Part shown: positions 59,652 to 64,000 of the stretch, in pieces | How the letters are laid out: every line of letters starts with the position of its first letter | How positions within the stretch are numbered: the first letter of the stretch is position 1 | Program-made: the position numbers and the translations under genes | Notes under the pieces: generated by a model | Told to the model about the DNA's origin: nothing | Database searches by the model: none | What the model saw: the letters and a program-made list of their open reading frames with translations, nothing else | Source of the DNA: Erythrobasidium yunnanense | Lineage: Eukaryota > Basidiomycota > Cystobasidiomycetes > Erythrobasidiales > Erythrobasidiaceae | DNA: 64,000 bases | Direction: 5' to 3' | Assembly: GCA_001600175.1 (NCBI GenBank) | Contig: BCJC01000008.1 | Location: 64,781-128,780 of the forward strand

Positions 59652-59919
59652 TTCGGAATTTAGCTAGATACTATTGTCGTCGTACAGGATTCGTCGAATT
59701 TAGCGTTTTGATTTGGGTAGGAAAGTTTACATTTGTGCTGTTGTCGTGCTACTGTTCAAGTCATAGAAGCATGCTGCATTTCTGCTTATCCCTCTACCTG
59801 GAGAATCTGCATCACTGCGAGGTGACTGACCATCTAGCCAGATTCAGTGTTACGGTGGTAACAAGTGCATGCATGTATTATGCTGTTGAACAGATGGTAT
59901 AGATTACAGGTATGTAGCT

Positions 59920-60621
59920 TCACATGACATAGCTGCTCTCGTTGAGGTATTCGAGACCGGTTGCCGGCGCTTGCATGTCTACAAACATGCTGAGGTACGA
60001 TGCCAGCCATGGGCTTTTCGGACTCTTCATCTGTCCATTTCTATTCCTTATGCGGATAATGAAGTTTGCGAGAACTGCTGCGAAGAGGAGGACACAAACT
60101 GCGACCGGGCCGTACAGTTCGTCTGCCGATAGAACGTCAGAACAAAGCCAATGTGCGCTGGCTTGGATTGTACGCACCGAAATGACCAGCGTAGGATGTC
60201 CGGATCCTGTATGCTCGCCGTCTGTACATCGCCCAAGAATACCCAATCTACGTCGAAGTCCAGTCAGTGATGAGTGAAGATGGGAAGAGAGAGAGAGCAG
60301 AGCATACAGCAGCTATGCTAATGAGAGCATAGGTGACGCCCATCCATCGTCCGATGCTGTCACCGCTGTTGAAGAGCGCTAAGGCAAAGCTGCCGAGCAG
60401 AAGGGAGACTCTGAGCCAGCTGAAGAACGTCCTGTAGCATCATCGACTATATATCAGAGCGTATACTCGTTGTCGTCCTTGGGAGTTTCGGCGCACCGCT
60501 CGCTGGCCAGGTAGACCTTTGGCTCGACTTTGGAACCAGGCGCTGGCTTGCTTGGTGCTGGCGCTGCTGCTGCTGATGGCTGAGAAGTCGATGTTGCGCC
60601 GTACGAAGGCTGGGTCGACAT
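59920..60621 (-). CDS. Vtc1-like DUF202 membrane protein
   Basis: The minus-strand start MSTQPSYGATSTSQPS leads to SKVEPKVYLASER, and after an intron TFFSWLRVSLLLGSFALALF and GDSIGRWMGVTYALI. This is the Vtc1 signature (VEPKVFFANERTFLSWL in yeast). Later exons give WAMYRRRAYRIRTSYAGHF and then DELYGPVAVCVLLFAAVLAN, the third span. Three spans in all. The C-terminal extension of about 35 residues after the last span is longer than in yeast Vtc1. Vtc1 is part of the vacuolar transporter chaperone complex that makes polyphosphate and supports microautophagy. Exon ends were fixed by frame and family match. Confidence 0.82.
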
Positions 60622-61005
60622 GGCTGCGCTGATGGATGGTGTTTAAGGTAATGAGGTAAGGAGAAGAGCCAAAAGAGTGGTCACGTTCTCGAAAGGGCGT
60701 ATGACAAAAGTTGCTAGATACATGCTGAGACAATAGCTACGAGCTTCTGGTGATTACTGCATCTCATGATGTCTGCATGTGAGCCTAAGAGGCTGTACCA
60801 ACATAGTAAAGTCTCAGACTGAAGCTGCTCGTGCCACTCAGAAGGGATATGCAGCCATCGTGCACCGTTCAAGCATACATTTACGCACTGACAGCGTCGT
60901 ATGAGACTGGCTAGCCTGCCTCGAGCCTGTGCGTTTTCGATGGCCCCGCTGTGTACTCGAAGGAGCGCGTAAGATTGGACTGGCCGACTGACTCGAGAGC
61001 TTTGA

Positions 61006-63284
61006 TCAAGCATCTTCATCCTCGCTATCCACTTCTGGTGTGCGTCCGGTAGACCAAACGATCTGCCATTCGATCATCGCTCCTCTCGGCAGCTCCGTCG
61101 CGTAGCGAAATTCGAAGGGTGCGCCTTCATGCTTGTTGAACATGTTCCAAGCCTGATATGCGAATTTCTTCCTTTCTCCAAGCTCGTCTTCCTTGCCAGC
61201 TAACCAGCAGATACAGCTTTCGGGATAGCCTGTGAAGTTGCCGTTCGGTCCTTCTTGTACGGCTTTCACGATACGCCGAACGTGTTGCAGTGCTAGAACT
61301 ACTTCTGTCTCGAAGGAAGGCGGTGAAGGAAGCGTAAGGCTGGCGGGCCGCAAAGCGATTTGCCCAGCGATATATAGGCGTTCATCCACCTGGACAGGGA
61401 CGACGTTAGCGCTCGTATACTGCGTTCACGTTGTTTTGCAATATAAATCTTACCAAACCGGCTTGCGAGTACGGTCCTATATTCGCTGGTGCCCAATAGC
61501 TCATTCCCCGGACATGCAGCGCAATCCGTCTGTCCGACTCCTTCGAAGGTTTATAAACTATTCCTTGCAGTCGTACCCGAACACCGTCGGGCAGAGCGAC
61601 GGCCACACAAGCTCTTGTGGGAGGCGAAGGTCCAAAGAACGTATTATAGATTGCGTTAACAGCTGGGAAGAGCGACATCGAGGAGATTTGTAGGTTGATA
61701 TGAATCAAATTGGTATAATCGAGCTGATGTTGTGCAATAAAGTCTGTTCAAGTGTAAGAGCGACTGTCTTAGCTGGCCGGTTCTACAGAACCGGGTGGTA
61801 CGGATTGCGCTCACCTGAGAGCTGCTGGAAGCAGCCTTTCACTTCTTCATCCAGCTGTCCAGAAGGGAATGTGAACTCGTTACTCGTAAACCAGCCAGGC
61901 CTAGAAAGTGCTGGTATAGCCTGCCCAAAGAATGCTTCGCTTTGCGTGGCCTTGCCCTATACAGGCTTGTCGTCAGATGAGTCGTCTACAGCTGCAGATA
62001 GGTTGTTACCTTTTCCTTCAGCTTGTGCAGCATGTCTTGCGATTCTCCGTCCAGAACATGCGGAATAGGGACTTTCTTGACCTGATCGGTCATCATGGAC
62101 CATGTTTCTGACTTGCCCACAAGCTCCGCTCTCTTCAGTCTCAGGTATGCAACTGTCCCGATATCGTCTCTGCTGCTGCCAGCCGAGAGGACCACAGGTT
62201 CTGTTTCGAGGCTAGTCGAAAGAAAGAGCATCATATATCAGTTTCTAGTGTTTAGCGAAGCCCACTTGAGTATAATGAGGCTAGCCTTACAGATTGATCC
62301 GTTTCTTGAAGAGCGGGCAGTCGATTGTAAAGGTTTCGTACTCGCCGCCTTCGCCTGCCGGATGAGTCCCCCATTTCTGATTCTGCAGACGATACGACAT
62401 TGTGTATCAGCGAGATATGCACATCGACAGCTGCCGCTTCGACTTACCAGCTTCTGCAGAATATCCCGCATCTCCTCGCCGCAGACATTCTTGTTCAGAT
62501 GCCGCACACCCAAGCCTGCTCCTGCAACTTTGATGATGACGCTCTCTAGTCCTGCTGCATCCATATCTTCTAGTAGCTGACTTTGGTCATATTGCCAGAG
62601 GTAGGAAAGTGCTTGTAAGCCCAGACGTGCGCATCTATAGTTAAGATTAGCACAGAGAGGAACTTAGCATGCGTATATGCTCTTATGAGCTGCTGTTATA
62701 GCCTCACACATGCTCCACCCTGACACGCTGATAATTGGAAAGGATCGCACCGACTGAGACTGCTTTCACATCGGGATGCGCTGCCTAAGAAGGATCAGGA
62801 CGTGTCGGACTAGGCGGAAGGGGGAGCGACAGACCAGGACATCTTGAAGTAGCATATAAAGGTCTTCCGTCTCATCGCCTTCGACATGGCCGACCACTCT
62901 CGCATTAGAGGTAGAAGCATAGTCACTTGACTGATCGACAGCAGAACCATCTATGGTCCGGCGAAAGAGAGGAAGATCCATAGCTTCTGCAATGTAGTGG
63001 ATGCCATCTTGCCCTACCGTCTGGTACATGTAGGAATCGATTTCCTCTGGGAACAGAACAGGAAGAGCAGGGGTAAGAGCGTGTTACGGGAAGCATCGGA
63101 AAGATGTCTTTGCACAACGTAGAAGGGGGAGCACGTCGTGATCGTTTGTTTGGTCCTTCGCCATACCTTTTCCGCCCTGCGGCTGCAGGCTTGCCAGAGC
63201 GACTATCTCATGACCGTTTGCGACGCAGTGACACAGATTGAAGCAGCTGTCCTTCCCACCAGAGAGCAATCCTACGGTCTTCAT
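61006..63284 (-). CDS. DPH6: Diphthine-ammonia ligase with RidA-like C terminus
   Basis: The minus-strand start chosen is [20 protein letters not shown], which aligns with the family; an in-frame ATG 78 bases upstream is less likely. SGGKDS is the PP-loop of the ATP-pyrophosphatase fold. Next come [34 protein letters not shown] and LFRRTIDG. The middle has [20 protein letters not shown], and the C terminus two YjgF/RidA-type regions, the second starting [15 protein letters not shown] and ending in an acidic SEDEDA. The enzyme amidates diphthine on elongation factor 2, the last step of diphthamide synthesis. The fused RidA domains are normal for fungal Dph6. Confidence 0.9.
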
Positions 63285-63730
63285 GGATGGGTGGCCTGCG
63301 AAAGAATCAAGACTGGACGAAAAAAGTGTCAGAATATGTATCTCGGCTTCTATGGCGTTCAATCATGGCGTTTAGGCAGTCTTGATAGCCTCAAACTGCG
63401 AGGTATAAGGTGTTCTTGCAGACAGCATGTGTAAGGATCTTGCGAAACAAGAACCTAATCCAGCCTGGCGGAGCGTGAGGGTTTGGTCGCGCTGGACAAG
63501 GCTCGCCATACGAAAGCTGGATCGCTGTCTGCGTGCTTTGTGGATGTTTTCTTGATGGATCCTACGCTCACCCTATCCTAAAAACGCGATAACTTTCGGT
63601 CGGTTCAATGATGACAGGCTTCTTTCTTCTTTCTCTCCGTTGACTAATTCTGTAAAGCTTTCAACGCATCTAAAGACTAATCTGTATACATCAAAATCCA
63701 TCATACAGTAAAGCTACCCTCCCAACAACA

Positions 63731-63963
63731 ATGCCTTCCGTCCCTGCTGGTTCTTTGGTCCTTGTGTCCGGCGCAAGGTGAGTAGATCTCCCGGTTTCGA
63801 TGTCGAAAGTAGGGCCAGAACTCATACTCTCGCGCAGTGGATTCATCGCGGTTCATGTCGTACAACAACTTCTAGAAGCTGGCTACAAAGTCCGAGGAAC
63901 TGTCAGAAGCTCTGAGAAAGGAGACTATTTGAAGAACAAGTTCGCAAAGGACTTTGAATACGT
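63731..63963 (+). CDS. NAD(P)-dependent epimerase/reductase, 5' part
   Basis: Exon 1 is 63731-63777 and exon 2 63838-63963; the rest lies beyond the window. Translation gives SLVLVSGASGFIAVHVVQQL then LEAGYKVRGTVRS, the Rossmann GxxGFI motif (G-A-S-G-F-I) of extended short-chain dehydrogenases of the dihydroflavonol-reductase/Gre2 type. The phase-2 intron falls inside the Ser codon of the Rossmann motif. Possible roles are aldehyde or ketone reduction; the specific enzyme cannot be told from the first 57 residues. It is divergent from the DPH6 gene with about 450 bases between starts. Confidence 0.8.
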
Positions 63964-64000
63964 GTAAGCTTGTACACTTTGTAACTTAGACATTCCACTC

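Overview
The window is nuclear DNA from a gene-dense fungus, most likely a basidiomycete. Genes sit on both strands, usually a few hundred bases apart, and carry many short introns of about 45-100 nt with GT..AG ends. The housekeeping set is typically fungal: a PDR-type ABC transporter, Rdh54, Vps39, Oxa1, MED7, the Sec2 Rab-GEF domain, Phs1, GH47 mannosidase, Vtc1 and Dph6. One gene tentatively resembles clampless1 (Clp1), which would point to Basidiomycota. No species is claimed. I saw no rRNA, tRNA, CRISPR array or recognisable transposable element.

Layout. 1-0.5 kb: 3' end of a CCDC174-like gene. 0.7-10.8 kb: a full-size PDR drug-efflux transporter flanked by two small single-pass membrane proteins that look like paralogues. 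Between the transporter and the second small protein lie 1.7 kb I cannot assign. 11.1-16.0 kb: a farnesylation-type DnaJ (Ydj1-like) divergent from a DENND6-type Rab exchange factor. 16.3-20.5 kb: Rdh54/RAD54B. 20.9-24.3 kb: three tandem GNAT acetyltransferase-like genes. 24.5-26.2 kb: a mucin-like membrane protein. 26.4-30.4 kb: Vps39. 30.7-33.7 kb: a second mucin-like membrane protein and a small gene with an internal duplication. 33.8-35.6 kb: Oxa1. 35.7-37.7 kb: an unknown protein with paired Trp motifs. 38.0-40.1 kb: a glycosyltransferase like the N-terminal half of plant L-arabinokinase. 40.3-42.3 kb: a third mucin-like membrane protein. 42.3-44.6 kb: a long gene-poor stretch before a possible Clp1-like regulator (44.6-46.2). 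46.6-49.8 kb: Sec2-domain protein. 50.0-52.3 kb: MED7 and Phs1. 53.4-56.3 kb: GH47 mannosidase. 56.5-59.7 kb: a C2H2 zinc-finger protein with repeated acidic motifs. 59.9-60.6 kb: Vtc1-like. 61.0-63.3 kb: Dph6. 63.7 kb to the end: start of an NAD(P)-dependent epimerase/reductase.

The genes are not a biosynthetic cluster. There is a loose membrane-traffic and surface theme: Rab-GEF domains (DENND6, Sec2), Vps39, N-glycan trimming, fatty-acid elongation and several single-pass surface proteins. The strongest observations are an apparent AT..AC intron of U2 type in the J-domain of the DnaJ gene, the pair of small membrane proteins sharing an identically placed intron and an H-x-aromatic-E-C motif around the drug transporter, and the GNAT triplication. 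Splice sites were inferred by eye from frame, consensus and family conservation; no transcript data were available.
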